A DNA stretch of 64,000 nucleotides, taken from positions 33,561-97,560 of the forward strand of contig CAMKZU010000003.1 of assembly GCA_946477855.1 (NCBI GenBank), in the 5' to 3' direction. Made by a program: the position numbers and the translations under genes. The stretch comes from an uncultured Lactobacillus sp. (lineage in GTDB: Bacteria; Bacillota; Bacilli; Lactobacillales; Lactobacillaceae). Below, in pieces: positions 26,317-36,488 of this stretch (position 1 is the stretch's first letter; each line of letters opens with the position of its first letter). Below the pieces are notes generated by a model. It was not told the origin of the DNA. It worked only from the letters and a program-made list of their open reading frames with translations, and made no database searches.

Positions 26317-28428
26317 ATGCCTACTAAATCAAAGCCAAAGAAACGTAAGAAGACACTAGTAATAGTTGAGTCTCCGGCTAAGGCTAAAACTATTGAAAAA
26401 TATTTAGGACGTAATTATCGTGTAATTGCTTCTAAAGGTCATATTCGTGACTTGCCAAAGTCGCAAATGGGAATTGATTTTGACAATAATTATAAGCCAA
26501 AATATATTTCTATCAGGGGTAAAGGCGATACCATTAAGGAACTTAAGTCGGAAGCTAAAAAAGCCAAAGATGTTTATTTGGCATCCGACCCTGACCGTGA
26601 AGGTGAAGCAATTGCTTGGCATGTTGCTCATGTGCTCAATTTAGATCAAAAGGATAAAAATCGGGTTACGTTCAATGAGGTAACAAAGGACGCTGTTAAA
26701 AACAGTTTTAAGAACCCGAGAACAATCGACATGGATACTGTCAATGCTCAACAAGCTCGCCGTATTTTAGACAGAATTGTTGGTTATTCGCTCTCGCCAA
26801 TTTTGTGGGAAAAGGTCAAAAAAGGTTTGAGTGCCGGACGTGTTCAGTCAGTTGCATTAAAATTGGTAATTGATCGCGAAAAAGAGATCAAAAACTTTAA
26901 GCCACAGGAATATTGGACAATTGAGGCAGAATTTAAGAAATTAAAAAAGACTTTTAATGGTCAGTTTTGGGGTATTAACGGCAAAAAAACTGATTTACCT
27001 GATAATGATTCTGTCAAAAAAGTTTTGGCTAAAATTGATAAAAAGAAAAACTTTCAAGTCGAAAATGTTGTTAAACGTGAGCGTCGACGTCAGCCTGCCG
27101 CTCCCTTTACCACTTCGACGATGCAGCAGGAAGCAAACAAACGTCTGAATTATCGTACTAGAAGGACGATGAGTATTGCCCAGCAGCTTTATGAAGGCAT
27201 TAGCCTAGGTAAACAGGGTACAGTCGGTTTGATTACCTATATGAGAACTGATTCTAAGCGGACATCCCCAGTTGCACAGGCGGAAGCCTCTAAATTTTTA
27301 AATGAAAATTATGGTAAAGAGTATGCTGCTAAAGGAGCGCGCCATTTCAAAAATCAAGAGGATGCTCAAGATGCCCATGAAGCTATCAGGCCAACAAGTG
27401 TTTATCGCACCCCAGAGTCCCTCAAATCTGTTTTAACTACTGAACAATATCGTTTGTATAAATTGATTTGGTCTAGATTTTTGGCTAGCGAAATGACTCC
27501 AGCTGTTTACGACACAGTAAGAGCAGATATTACGCAAAACGGAGTGATATTCAGGACTACCGGCTCAAAAATGAAATTTGCCGGCTTCACAAAAGTTTAT
27601 GATAATCAACAGGAAAAAAATGTTGAATTACCTGAATTAAATGATGGAGATATGGTTAAATTAGCCAAATCTGATAATAAACAACATTTCACCATGCCCC
27701 CTGCCAGATACACTGAGGCCAGTTTAGTCCATTCGCTAGAAGAAAATGGTGTTGGTCGTCCTTCCACTTATGCACCAACTATTGATACGATTCAACGTCG
27801 TTATTATGTTAAATTGGACGGTAAATCAATTGTCCCGACTGAACTGGGAGAAATTGTAGATAATTTAATTGAGAAATTTTTCCCTGACATTGTTAACATT
27901 GATTTTACTGCGCAATTGGAAAATGATCTTGACGGTATTGAAGAAGGCAAGAAAAATTGGGTCAAAGTAATTGATGATTATTATCATCCCTTTAAAAAAG
28001 AGCTTGATAGAGCTGACGCCGATATTAAAAAAGTGCAAATTAAAGATGAACCGGCTGGCTTTAATTGTGATATCTGTGGTGCCCCGATGGTTATTAAAAT
28101 GGGACGCTATGGCAAATTTTATGCCTGCTCACGTTTTCCGGATTGTCGCAATACGAAGGCAATTGTAAAAAAGGTTGGCGTAATTTGTCCGAAATGTGGC
28201 AAAGGTGACGTGATTGAGAAAAAATCAAAGCGTAACCGCAAGTTCTATGGTTGTTCCCGTTATCCTGATTGTGACTTTGTTTCTTGGGACAAGCCTATTA
28301 ACCGCAATTGTCCTAATTGTGGCCATTTTCTCGTTGAAAAAAGAAATAAAAAGGGACCTGTTGTTCTTTGTCCAAATGGCGATTATAAAGAAGAAACAAG
28401 TGCTGAAAAAGATACTGTAGAAAGTTAA
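26317..28428 (+). CDS. topA: DNA topoisomerase I
   Basis: 703 aa from the ATG at 26317, 6 bp after GAGGAGG. A Toprim domain (about 15-130) has [15 protein letters not shown] and the metal-binding [13 protein letters not shown]. The active tyrosine is Tyr308 (LITYMRTDS). The C-terminus has zinc-ribbon-like modules: two with a full set of four cysteines (CDICG...C, CPKCG...C) and a third that looks partial (CPNCG...C). It relaxes negative supercoils. It heads a long same-strand run topA-trmFO-xerC-hslV-hslU. Confidence 0.97.
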   Translation: MPTKSKPKKRKKTLVIVESPAKAKTIEKYLGRNYRVIASKGHIRDLPKSQMGIDFDNNYKPKYISIRGKGDTIKELKSEAKKAKDVYLASDPDREGEAIAWHVAHVLNLDQKDKNRVTFNEVTKDAVKNSFKNPRTIDMDTVNAQQARRILDRIVGYSLSPILWEKVKKGLSAGRVQSVALKLVIDREKEIKNFKPQEYWTIEAEFKKLKKTFNGQFWGINGKKTDLPDNDSVKKVLAKIDKKKNFQVENVVKRERRRQPAAPFTTSTMQQEANKRLNYRTRRTMSIAQQLYEGISLGKQGTVGLITYMRTDSKRTSPVAQAEASKFLNENYGKEYAAKGARHFKNQEDAQDAHEAIRPTSVYRTPESLKSVLTTEQYRLYKLIWSRFLASEMTPAVYDTVRADITQNGVIFRTTGSKMKFAGFTKVYDNQQEKNVELPELNDGDMVKLAKSDNKQHFTMPPARYTEASLVHSLEENGVGRPSTYAPTIDTIQRRYYVKLDGKSIVPTELGEIVDNLIEKFFPDIVNIDFTAQLENDLDGIEEGKKNWVKVIDDYYHPFKKELDRADADIKKVQIKDEPAGFNCDICGAPMVIKMGRYGKFYACSRFPDCRNTKAIVKKVGVICPKCGKGDVIEKKSKRNRKFYGCSRYPDCDFVSWDKPINRNCPNCGHFLVEKRNKKGPVVLCPNGDYKEETSAEKDTVES

Positions 28429-28515
28429 ATTTATGTTAATATCATCAGGTCATTTATGATTTGATGATATTCTTGTATATAAAGTAAAATATTTTTAGTA
28501 AAGGAATATGATCAT

Positions 28516-29832
28516 ATGCCTGAAAGAGTAACTGTAATTGGTGGCGGCCTGGCCGGAAGCGAGGCAGCCTGGCAACTTGCAAAACGTGGAATCACAGTCG
28601 ATTTTTACGAAATGCGCCCCCAAAAAATGACCCCGGCGCATAAAACTGACCGGCTAGCTGAACTGGTATGCACTAACTCAATGCGCTCAAATCAGTTATC
28701 TAATGCGGTTGGCTTATTAAAAGAGGAAATGCGGCAGCTTGATTCGCTGATTATGAAAGCAGCTGATCATTCCCAAGTTCCTGCCGGTGGGGCCTTGGCA
28801 GTTGACAGAACTCAATTCAGTGACTATGTCACAAGCAAGCTGCTGGCTCTGCCAAATATTAATTTTCATACTGAAGAAATTACCCAGATTCCAACCGATC
28901 GAATTGCAATTATTGCTACGGGTCCCTTGACTAGCGATAAATTGGCTGAGGAAATACAAAAGTTTTCAGGCAATGAAAGCCTGCACTTTTTTGACGCAGC
29001 AGCACCAATAATTGCCGCCGATTCGATTGATATGGATATAGTCTATAAAAAATCTCGCTATGACAAAGGTGAAGCTGCATATTTAAATTGTCCTATGACA
29101 AAGCAAGAATATGAAAACTTTGCTCAGGAATTGATTAGTGCAGAAACTGCAGAAGTACACAGCTTTGAAAATAGTGAGGTTTTTGAGGGCTGTATGCCGA
29201 TTGAAGTGATGGCGAAAAGAGGCATGAAAACCATGCTTTTTGGTCCCCTTAAACCTGTAGGACTGGAAAACCCAGCTACTGGAAAAACTCCTTATGCTGT
29301 TGTTCAGCTTAGACAAGATAATGCTGTAGCCTCGATGTATAATATCGTCGGCTTCCAGACTCACCTAAAATATGGTGAACAAAAACGAGTTTTTGCCATG
29401 ATTCCAGGTCTGGCTCATGCTCGTTTTATCAGGTATGGCAAAATGCACCGCAATACCTACATGGCTTCACCAGCTGCATTATCTGCTAGCTATGAGGCTA
29501 AAAAGCAACCTGGATTGTTTTTTGCGGGACAAGTGACTGGAGTTGAAGGCTATGTTGAAAGTGCTGGCAGTGGACTGGTTTCTGGCATTAACGCTGCTAG
29601 AAGAGCCAGTGGTCAAGAACCGGTTGCTTTTCCTAAACTAACTGCTTTAGGATCAATGGCTAATTACGTAACTACTGCTGACATCAAGCATTTTCAACCC
29701 ATGAATGCCAGTTTCGCTTTAATTCCAGGTCTTGAAGGTCCTAAAGTGCGCAACAAGAAAGAACGTCACTTAAAGATCAGTCAGCGCGGCTTAGAATGTC
29801 TGAAGGAATTTCAACAGGAAGTGTTGCAATAA
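28516..29832 (+). CDS. trmFO: tRNA m5U54 methyltransferase, folate/FAD-dependent
   Basis: 438 aa, usual length. It has the FAD-binding [14 protein letters not shown] at residues 9-22 and the catalytic cysteines Cys52 ([11 protein letters not shown]) and Cys226 ([14 protein letters not shown]), which match Cys53 and Cys226 of the Bacillus enzyme. It makes T54 in tRNA with methylene-tetrahydrofolate and FADH2. AAGGAAT precedes the ATG. xerC begins directly after its stop codon. Confidence 0.97.
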   Translation: MPERVTVIGGGLAGSEAAWQLAKRGITVDFYEMRPQKMTPAHKTDRLAELVCTNSMRSNQLSNAVGLLKEEMRQLDSLIMKAADHSQVPAGGALAVDRTQFSDYVTSKLLALPNINFHTEEITQIPTDRIAIIATGPLTSDKLAEEIQKFSGNESLHFFDAAAPIIAADSIDMDIVYKKSRYDKGEAAYLNCPMTKQEYENFAQELISAETAEVHSFENSEVFEGCMPIEVMAKRGMKTMLFGPLKPVGLENPATGKTPYAVVQLRQDNAVASMYNIVGFQTHLKYGEQKRVFAMIPGLAHARFIRYGKMHRNTYMASPAALSASYEAKKQPGLFFAGQVTGVEGYVESAGSGLVSGINAARRASGQEPVAFPKLTALGSMANYVTTADIKHFQPMNASFALIPGLEGPKVRNKKERHLKISQRGLECLKEFQQEVLQ

Positions 29833-30762
29833 ATGGATGCTAAAAAAGATGAGCTGATAAACCTGTTCACATCCTATTTGCGTAATGAACGCCAGTATAG
29901 TCCCCAAACAATACTGGCTTATCAAACCGATTTGCTTGAGGCTGAGAATTTTTGGCAGAAAAATGGCGGCTTTAATGGTTGGACAAAAATAAACAGACGT
30001 GATGTTGAAATTTTTTTACAAAACTTAACAGAACGCAATTTAGCACGTACGACGCAGTCACGTAAAATGTCCAGTCTCAGGTCCTTTTATCACTTTTTAA
30101 CTAGGCGAAAAATTGTTAAAATAGATCCAACGCAGACAATTGCTCTGCGTTCTAAAGAACGAAAGTTACCCCAGTTTTTTTATGCACCAGAGATGAAACA
30201 AGTATTTGACTCTTTAAGTGGAAATGAACCCTTAACTTTGCGTAATTTAGCGTTAATTGAATTGTTTTATACTACTGGGATGAGGGTTAGCGAGGTAAGC
30301 AACTTAACAAGAAAGCAAGTAGACTTAGATTTAAAGATAATTCTAGTTCACGGTAAAGGTAATAAAGACAGGTACGTGGCGTTCGATGATAAAACTAAAG
30401 CTGCCTTAGTTAATTATTGGGAAAACGGTCGCAATCAACTTGTAAACGGTGCTGACGGTTCTGATTATGTCTTTTTAAATAATAAAGGTGAACCATTAAC
30501 GGATCGCGGCATCGAGTATATTATGCAAAAAGTTTTTAACGCAGCGGGCATTAATGGTAAAGTACACCCGCATGAATTGCGCCATTCCTTCGCCACGGCA
30601 ATGTTGAATAACGGTGCAGATTTACGCAGCGTACAGGAACTTTTGGGGCATGATAATTTATCAACTACCCAAATATATACTCATGTGACCATGAGCCACT
30701 TACAAGCAAATTATGAAAAGTACTTTACTCGTAACGATAAGAAAGATGAGGCCAAAAAATGA
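29833..30762 (+). CDS. xerC: Tyrosine recombinase XerC (CodV)
   Basis: 309 aa. Complete catalytic set: Arg151 (TTGMRVSEV), Lys175 (HGKGNKDR), His247 and Arg250 (HPHELRHSFAT), His273 (LGHDN) and Tyr282 (QIYTH). It is the partner of XerD in dimer resolution at dif. Its place between trmFO and hslV is the conserved codV locus of Firmicutes. The start is immediately after the trmFO stop, with AGGAAG about 13 bp upstream. It overlaps hslV by 4 bp. Confidence 0.95.
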   Translation: MDAKKDELINLFTSYLRNERQYSPQTILAYQTDLLEAENFWQKNGGFNGWTKINRRDVEIFLQNLTERNLARTTQSRKMSSLRSFYHFLTRRKIVKIDPTQTIALRSKERKLPQFFYAPEMKQVFDSLSGNEPLTLRNLALIELFYTTGMRVSEVSNLTRKQVDLDLKIILVHGKGNKDRYVAFDDKTKAALVNYWENGRNQLVNGADGSDYVFLNNKGEPLTDRGIEYIMQKVFNAAGINGKVHPHELRHSFATAMLNNGADLRSVQELLGHDNLSTTQIYTHVTMSHLQANYEKYFTRNDKKDEAKK

Positions 30763-31283
30763 CAACAATATGTTCAGTAAAATTTAATGGTAAAACCGCA
30801 ATTGCGGGAGATGGGCAGGTAACCTTGGGTGAAAAAGTAATTGCCAAAGCTACAGCTAAAAAGATTAGACGAATCTATCACGATCAGGTTGTAATTGGCT
30901 TTGCTGGTGGCGTAGCCGATGCCGTCAGTTTGCAAGACATGCTTGAAGGCAAATTAGAAGCTTTTGGAGGCGATTTACGCAGAGCTGCTGTGGAAATGGC
31001 ACAAGCATGGCGTAAAGACGCAACCTTGCAAAAGCTGGAGGCCATGCTCATTGCTTTTAACGAAAAAGATCTTTTATTAATTTCCGGCAATGGTGAGGTG
31101 CTCGAACCAGATGAAAATGTGGTTGCAATTGGTTCTGGTGGCAACTTTGCTCAGGCTGCAGCCATCGCAATGACTAGACATTCGTCCAATATGAGTGCCA
31201 GTGAAATTGCTCATGAGGCTGTTGAAATTGCTTCTGGAATTGATATCTTTACTGATAATCAGATTATAACTGACGAATTGTAA
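30759..31283 (+). CDS. hslV: ATP-dependent protease subunit HslV (ClpQ)
   Basis: 174 aa. The sequence begins MTT, so processing leaves an N-terminal Thr, the nucleophile of HslV, unlike the Ser of Bacillus ClpQ. Family motifs GDGQVTLG near residue 18 and [11 protein letters not shown] near 126 are clear. Twelve subunits form the proteolytic core that works with HslU. Its ATG overlaps the xerC stop codon. Confidence 0.96.
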   Translation: MTTICSVKFNGKTAIAGDGQVTLGEKVIAKATAKKIRRIYHDQVVIGFAGGVADAVSLQDMLEGKLEAFGGDLRRAAVEMAQAWRKDATLQKLEAMLIAFNEKDLLLISGNGEVLEPDENVVAIGSGGNFAQAAAIAMTRHSSNMSASEIAHEAVEIASGIDIFTDNQIITDEL

Positions 31284-31303
31284 AAACGAGGCAGATAAAT
31301 AAT

Positions 31304-32713
31304 ATGGAAACAAAAACACCAAAGCAAATTGTTAATTTACTTAATGAATACATTATAGGCCAAGATGAAGCTAAAAAGGCAGTTGCTGTTGCTCTTTATA
31401 ATCGTTATCGCAGAATGCAGCTACCTAAAAAAATGCAGGAAGATATTACACCTAAGAACCTCTTAATGGCGGGACCCACGGGCGTTGGTAAAACAGAAAT
31501 TGCCAGAAGATTAGCAGCGATTGTTAATGCGCCGTTTGTCAAAGTAGAAGCTACAAAATTTACTGAAGTTGGTTATGTCGGTCGTGATGTTGAGTCAATG
31601 GTGCGCGATTTGGTAAATGAAGCAGTGCGCATGGAAGAAAAGGATCAATTTGAGCGTGTTCGCCGTCAGGCAACTAAAAAGGCCAACAAAATTTTAGTAC
31701 GTTTGCTTGTTCCTGGAGTCAAAAAAGATAAAAGAAAAAATCAGATGCAGGAATGGCAAGATATGATGTCAATGATCATGGCAGGGGGTCAGAACAATGA
31801 TCAGTCTTCTGCCGCAGATCAAGAAGAAATAACTGATGATGTCCGTAATCAGCGTCTTACTGTGTCAGAGCAGTTAAATAAGGGCTTGCTTGAAAATCGG
31901 GAGGTCACTATCGAAGTTGAACAAGCTCCTAAAGTCAATCCCATGGGTGACATGATGGGACAAATGGGAATTGATATGAGCTCAATGCTTAACGATTTGG
32001 TTCCTAAAAAGAAAATTAAACGTACTTTAGCAGTTAAAGATGCCCGTGAAGTCTTAATTCAGCAAGAATCCCGTAAGATGATTGATTATGACTCCCTTTA
32101 TCAAAAAGCTATTGAGCGTACAGCTAATAACGGCATTATTTTTATTGATGAAATTGATAAAATTACTGCCGGCAATAAGAAAACTTCCGGTGAAGTATCA
32201 CGTGAGGGTGTGCAAAGAGATATTTTGCCAATTGTTGAAGGCTCTACTGTTCAAACTAAATATGGTCCTGTAGCAACTGATCACATACTCTTTATTGCTG
32301 CTGGAGCATTTTCTGAATCCAAACCAAGTGATTTAATTCCTGAATTGCAAGGTCGTTTTCCAATTAGGGTTGAACTTAATGCCTTATCCAAAGACGATTT
32401 TGTTAAAATTCTCAAGGATCCTGAAGATTCACTTTTAGAGCAATATGTTGCCTTGATGAAAGCTGACGGAATCAAATTAGTCTTTACACAAGAAGCAGTT
32501 GATCGGATTGCTCAAATTGCTTATGACGTAAACCAGGGAACTGACAATATTGGTGCCAGAAGATTGTCAACAATTCTTGAAAAGTTGCTGGAAGATGTTT
32601 TGTATGAAGGCCCAGATATGTCCATGGGCGAAATTACAGTGACTGAGGCATATGTTAACGAAAAACTTAGTGATATAATAACAAATAAAGATTTAACTAA
32701 GTTCATTCTTTAA
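31304..32713 (+). CDS. hslU: ATP-dependent protease ATPase subunit HslU (ClpY)
   Basis: 469 aa. AAA+ ATPase with Walker [10 protein letters not shown] near residue 57 and Walker [11 protein letters not shown] near 280, an intermediate I domain (about 110-240, with a Met-rich low-complexity stretch), and the C-terminal tail ending FIL that docks into HslV. It unfolds substrates for HslV. GAGG precedes the ATG. In Bacillus the next gene is codY; here it is replaced by an aldose-epimerase-like gene. Confidence 0.96.
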   Translation: METKTPKQIVNLLNEYIIGQDEAKKAVAVALYNRYRRMQLPKKMQEDITPKNLLMAGPTGVGKTEIARRLAAIVNAPFVKVEATKFTEVGYVGRDVESMVRDLVNEAVRMEEKDQFERVRRQATKKANKILVRLLVPGVKKDKRKNQMQEWQDMMSMIMAGGQNNDQSSAADQEEITDDVRNQRLTVSEQLNKGLLENREVTIEVEQAPKVNPMGDMMGQMGIDMSSMLNDLVPKKKIKRTLAVKDAREVLIQQESRKMIDYDSLYQKAIERTANNGIIFIDEIDKITAGNKKTSGEVSREGVQRDILPIVEGSTVQTKYGPVATDHILFIAAGAFSESKPSDLIPELQGRFPIRVELNALSKDDFVKILKDPEDSLLEQYVALMKADGIKLVFTQEAVDRIAQIAYDVNQGTDNIGARRLSTILEKLLEDVLYEGPDMSMGEITVTEAYVNEKLSDIITNKDLTKFIL

Positions 32714-32731
32714 CAAAGGTGATGATTAAGC

Positions 32732-33622
32732 ATGAATTACACTATTAAAAATAGCATCTTACAGGTTGAAATTTCCAGTAAGGGTGCTGAAGTGCAAAGT
32801 GTGAAAAGTTTACATAGCGGATACGAATATATTTGGCAGGCTGATCCTGAAGTTTGGAAAAGGCATGCTCCCGTACTTTTTCCCATTGTGGGGAAACTTA
32901 AAAATGATGAATATACTTATCAGGGCAAAACCTACCACTTAACTCAACATGGTTTTGCACGAGATTCAGAGTTTAAAGTTGAGCGACATACGGGCGAAAG
33001 CATCACTTTTTTGCTAACGGATTCTGCAAAAACCCGAGAGGTTTATCCGTTCAAATTTGAGTTGCGTGTGAACTATAACTTGCTTAATAATTTGCTGGAA
33101 GAAAATTTTTCGGTCATTAATAAGTCAGATGGCGAAATGATTTTTGGTATCGGGGGACATCCCGGTTTTAACATCCCCACTAGCAAGACATTGTCTAAGG
33201 AAGATTTTTACTTTAGTACTAAACCTTCTCGTGCTCGCGTACGTATTCCTCTTAAAGGAGCGTTTTTAGACTGGCATAATCGGTCGCTGGCTTCAACCAA
33301 TAGTTTGATTACCCTTAGTGATCACCTATTTAAAGATGATGCCTTGATTTTTCAAATGCGGGGACACGACAACCGGGTATCTTTAAGAACGGATGCCAAT
33401 AATTTTCATGTAAACGTTTGGCTAAGGGATGCTCCCTTTGTCGGTGTGTGGTCCCAATACCCTAAGACTGCTGATTATGTCTGTATTGAACCATGGTGGG
33501 GCATTGCAGATCGCACTGATACTAACCAAAAATTGGAAGACAAATACGGCATGAACCACCTTGAAGCTGGTGATACTTTTACAGCTGGCTTTAGTATGGC
33601 TTTTCATGATCAAGATGAATAA
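32732..33622 (+). CDS. Aldose 1-epimerase family protein (LacX-like)
   Basis: 296 aa with a galactose-mutarotase-like beta fold. Motifs typical of the LacX branch are visible: WKRHAPVLFPIVGKL near residue 46, YHLTQHGFARDSEF near 70, and GIGGHPGFNIP near 145, giving the substrate His residues. The likely reaction is anomer interconversion of a sugar or sugar phosphate; the substrate is unknown. AAAGGTGAT precedes the ATG. It is the last gene of the topA-hslU run and ends at a strong terminator. Confidence 0.85.
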   Translation: MNYTIKNSILQVEISSKGAEVQSVKSLHSGYEYIWQADPEVWKRHAPVLFPIVGKLKNDEYTYQGKTYHLTQHGFARDSEFKVERHTGESITFLLTDSAKTREVYPFKFELRVNYNLLNNLLEENFSVINKSDGEMIFGIGGHPGFNIPTSKTLSKEDFYFSTKPSRARVRIPLKGAFLDWHNRSLASTNSLITLSDHLFKDDALIFQMRGHDNRVSLRTDANNFHVNVWLRDAPFVGVWSQYPKTADYVCIEPWWGIADRTDTNQKLEDKYGMNHLEAGDTFTAGFSMAFHDQDE

Positions 33623-33648
33623 GTTTTAATAAGTAAATTATATAAATT

Positions 33649-33678
33649 AAAAAGGAAGCCCTCGTGGGCTTCCTTTTT
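33649..33678. terminator. Strong bidirectional intrinsic terminator
   Basis: AAAAAGGAAGCCC pairs perfectly with GGGCTTCCTTTTT around a 4-nt loop TCGT. Confidence 0.93.
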
Positions 33679-33709
33679 ACAGTCTTATTAATTTCAACAA
33701 AAATTGCTC

Positions 33710-33738
33710 TTGCGAACAAGCGTTCTTATGTTTATAAT
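33710..33738 (+). promoter_or_regulatory. Sigma-A promoter with an embedded LexA (SOS) box
   Basis: TTGCGA (33710-33715), exactly 17 bp, then a perfect TATAAT (33733-33738). Within the -35 and spacer lies CGAACAAGCGTTCT (33713-33726), matching the Gram-positive LexA box CGAACRNRYGTTYG at all but the last base. The promoter points right, into the 3' end of the oppositely oriented plsY. No coding gene lies directly downstream on this strand before parE at 34515. Confidence 0.7.
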
Positions 33739-33783
33739 AAAATAGCTAGTTGAAATTGCTAGCCATATTTATCTGATATGCAA

Positions 33784-34419
33784 CTATAATTTATGGTGCT
33801 TTTTCTTATACCAGTACCACAAGCCAAAAGGAATGATATTTTCTTGGTGGTGCAATAATCGTTTAATATTGCTTCTGTGACGGATAAATAAGATAATCAT
33901 GATGCAGCCCACAATTATCTCCAGAAAAACATCATGAAAAAAGAAGGTTACAATGAATATTAAGACTACGGCGATTAAACTGGATAGGCTGACATAAGAC
34001 GTGATGAAAACCAATGGCAAGAAAATAAGGGCACAGACACCAAAAAATTTTAGGTTGTAGCCCAAAAAAAGTCCAGCACTGGTTGCTACGGCTTTGCCAC
34101 CTTTAAATTTGAGAAAAATGGAAAACGTATGTCCCAGAATTGCTAAGCCTCCTGAAATTAACAAAAAGTATTTAGGAGCATTAAGATGGAAAATTCTGGG
34201 TAAATTTGTGGCTAATGTTCCTTTGAGAACATCAACAATCAAAACCAGACAGCCTGCAAACGGTCCAAAAACGCGAAAAGAGTTAGTGGTTCCAATATTG
34301 CCAGAGCCATAGTTTCTAATATCTTCCGCAAAAAATATTTTGCCGACGATCACGCCTGTGGGAAACGAACCTATTAAATATGCTAGAATAAATATCAGAA
34401 TTAAATTTAAGTTTATCAT
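33784..34419 (-). CDS. plsY: Glycerol-3-phosphate acyltransferase PlsY
   Basis: 211 aa, mostly five transmembrane helices. Conserved motifs: GSFPTGVIVGK near residue 17, NYGSGNIGTTNSFRVFG near 36, and KFKGGKAVATSAG near 103. PlsY transfers acyl from acyl phosphate to glycerol 3-phosphate, the first step of phospholipid synthesis. GAGAGCAGGA precedes the ATG. It is divergent from parE, a conserved arrangement in Firmicutes. A weak hairpin (GCTAG/CTAGC, 33741-33765) may end it. Confidence 0.95.
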   Translation of the reverse strand: MINLNLILIFILAYLIGSFPTGVIVGKIFFAEDIRNYGSGNIGTTNSFRVFGPFAGCLVLIVDVLKGTLATNLPRIFHLNAPKYFLLISGGLAILGHTFSIFLKFKGGKAVATSAGLFLGYNLKFFGVCALIFLPLVFITSYVSLSSLIAVVLIFIVTFFFHDVFLEIIVGCIMIILFIRHRSNIKRLLHHQENIIPFGLWYWYKKKHHKL

Positions 34420-34514
34420 TGATATCCTGCTCTCTTAAAGTCTAATGCTATTTTATCAAAGTTTACAAATAAGAGGATGAAAATAATAAATGATTTTTAA
34501 CTGGAGGAGTCTAT

Positions 34515-36473
34515 TTGGCTAAAACAAGTAAAAAAATAAATTCTTATGATGACTCATCAATTCAGATTCTTCATGGCCTGGAAGCTGTACGCAAGCGTCC
34601 AGGCATGTATATTGGGTCTACTGATGTTCATGGCCTCAATCAGCTTGTCTACGAAATTGTTGATAATTCAGTAGATGAGGCAATGGCCGGATTTGGTAAA
34701 GAAATTGACGTGACGATTCATCAAGATAACAGTGTGACGGTACGTGATTTTGGCCGGGGTATGCCCACCGGTATGCATAAGTCAGGCAAACCCACAATTG
34801 AAGTTATACTGACTGTTTTGCATGCCGGTGGCAAGTTTACCGAACAAAATTATAAAACTTCCGGTGGACTTCATGGAGTAGGTTCCTCTGTTGTCAATGC
34901 TCTTTCCAGTTATATGGATGTTAAAGTGGTCAGAGATGGGATAGCATACGAAGAAGAGTTTAAAGATGGCGGACACCCTATTGGTACTTTGAAACGTTTA
35001 GGCAAAACTAAGGAACCTACTGGTACCACCATTACTTTTAAACCTGATGAAAAAATTTTTTCAACTATTAAATATAAATATGAAACTATTCAAGAACGCA
35101 TACGTGAGTCGGCTTTTCTGCTTAAAGGTGTGCGCTTTGTCTTAGTAGATGAACGTGAGCCTCAACATCATGATGATTTTAAGTATGATGAAGGTATTAA
35201 AGCTTTTGTCTCCTATTTGAATGAAGGAAAAGATTCTTTAAGCGACATTTTTTACTTTTCTGGTAAACAAGATGAAATTGAGGTTGAATTCAGCGGTCAG
35301 TATAGTGACAGTTACTCTGAAAACCTGGTTTCTTTTGTAAATAACGTGCGTACAGCGGATGGTGGTACTCACGAAGTAGGTGCACGAACTGGTTTTACGC
35401 GTGCTTTTAATGATTATGCTAAGAAACAAGGACTGTTAGGCAAAAAAGACAAAAATATCGACGGCTCCGATTATCGCGAAGGCTTAAGTGCTGTTTTATC
35501 AGTCAAAATTCCAGAAGAGCTATTAGAATTTGAAGGGCAGACTAAAGGTAAACTAGGCACTCCTCAGGCTAGATCAGTTGTTGATGCCATCGTTTATGAA
35601 AAAATGTCTTATTACCTGATGGAAAAAGGCGAACTGGCTCAAGAGCTGGTGAAAAAGGCACAAAGAGCAAGGGATGCCCGTGAAGCAGCCAAAAAGGCTC
35701 GTAACGAAAGTCGATATGGCAAAAAACGTCGTAAAAAGGAAGTCCTGTCTGGTAAACTAACACCGGCACAATCACGTAATCCTAAAAGGAATGAGCTTTT
35801 CTTGGTTGAGGGGGACTCTGCTGGCGGCTCTGCAAAGCAAGGTCGAGACCGGAAGTTCCAGGCAATATTGCCTTTACGGGGAAAAGTTTTAAATACCCAA
35901 AAAGCAAAATTACAGGACATATTTAAAAATGAAGAAATCAATACCATGATTTATACCATTGGTGCCGGCGTTGGTGCTGAATTTAAAGTTGAAGATTCAA
36001 ATTACGATAAAGTAATCATTATGACGGATGCCGATGATGATGGTGCCCACATTCAGATTTTATTATTAACCTTTTTCTACCGCTATATGAGACCAATGAT
36101 TGAGCATGGCAAAGTTTATATTGCTTTACCTCCTCTTTATCGCTTGCAAAAAGGTCGTGGCAAAAAGGCTCAGGTAAAGTATTCCTGGACTGATGAAGAA
36201 CTTGCTGCCGATGAAAAGAAAATGGGTCGTGGTTATGCTTTACAACGGTTTAAGGGACTAGGTGAAATGAATGCCGAACAGCTGTGGCAAACAACAATGG
36301 ATCCAGAAACCAGGTTGCTTATTCGAGTAAAAATTGACGATGCTTCCTTGGCTGAACGTCGTGTGACCACACTAATGGGTGACAAAGCAGGTGCCAGGCG
36401 AAAATGGATTGAGGAAAATGTTAAGTTCAGACTTGGGGATAATACTTCAATTTTGGAAGAAGAAAATGATTAA
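34515..36473 (+). CDS. parE: DNA topoisomerase IV subunit B
   Basis: 652 aa from the TTG at 34515, 5 bp after GGAGGAG. GHKL ATPase domain (YIGSTDVHGLNQLVYEIVDNSVDEAMAG near residue 33), transducer domain, and Toprim domain with LVEGDSAGGSAKQGRDR near 435 and the metal-binding TDADDDGAHI near 515. Topo IV decatenates daughter chromosomes. Pairing with parC and the plsY neighbour mark it as ParE, not GyrB. Confidence 0.95.
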   Translation: MAKTSKKINSYDDSSIQILHGLEAVRKRPGMYIGSTDVHGLNQLVYEIVDNSVDEAMAGFGKEIDVTIHQDNSVTVRDFGRGMPTGMHKSGKPTIEVILTVLHAGGKFTEQNYKTSGGLHGVGSSVVNALSSYMDVKVVRDGIAYEEEFKDGGHPIGTLKRLGKTKEPTGTTITFKPDEKIFSTIKYKYETIQERIRESAFLLKGVRFVLVDEREPQHHDDFKYDEGIKAFVSYLNEGKDSLSDIFYFSGKQDEIEVEFSGQYSDSYSENLVSFVNNVRTADGGTHEVGARTGFTRAFNDYAKKQGLLGKKDKNIDGSDYREGLSAVLSVKIPEELLEFEGQTKGKLGTPQARSVVDAIVYEKMSYYLMEKGELAQELVKKAQRARDAREAAKKARNESRYGKKRRKKEVLSGKLTPAQSRNPKRNELFLVEGDSAGGSAKQGRDRKFQAILPLRGKVLNTQKAKLQDIFKNEEINTMIYTIGAGVGAEFKVEDSNYDKVIIMTDADDDGAHIQILLLTFFYRYMRPMIEHGKVYIALPPLYRLQKGRGKKAQVKYSWTDEELAADEKKMGRGYALQRFKGLGEMNAEQLWQTTMDPETRLLIRVKIDDASLAERRVTTLMGDKAGARRKWIEENVKFRLGDNTSILEEEND

Positions 36474-36488
36474 AGAGGTTTTTAATTA

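Noticed and set aside
33739..33900. A small protein downstream of the LexA-type promoter
   Set aside because: The available ATG codons give at most about 22 residues without a ribosome binding site, and lie antisense to plsY.
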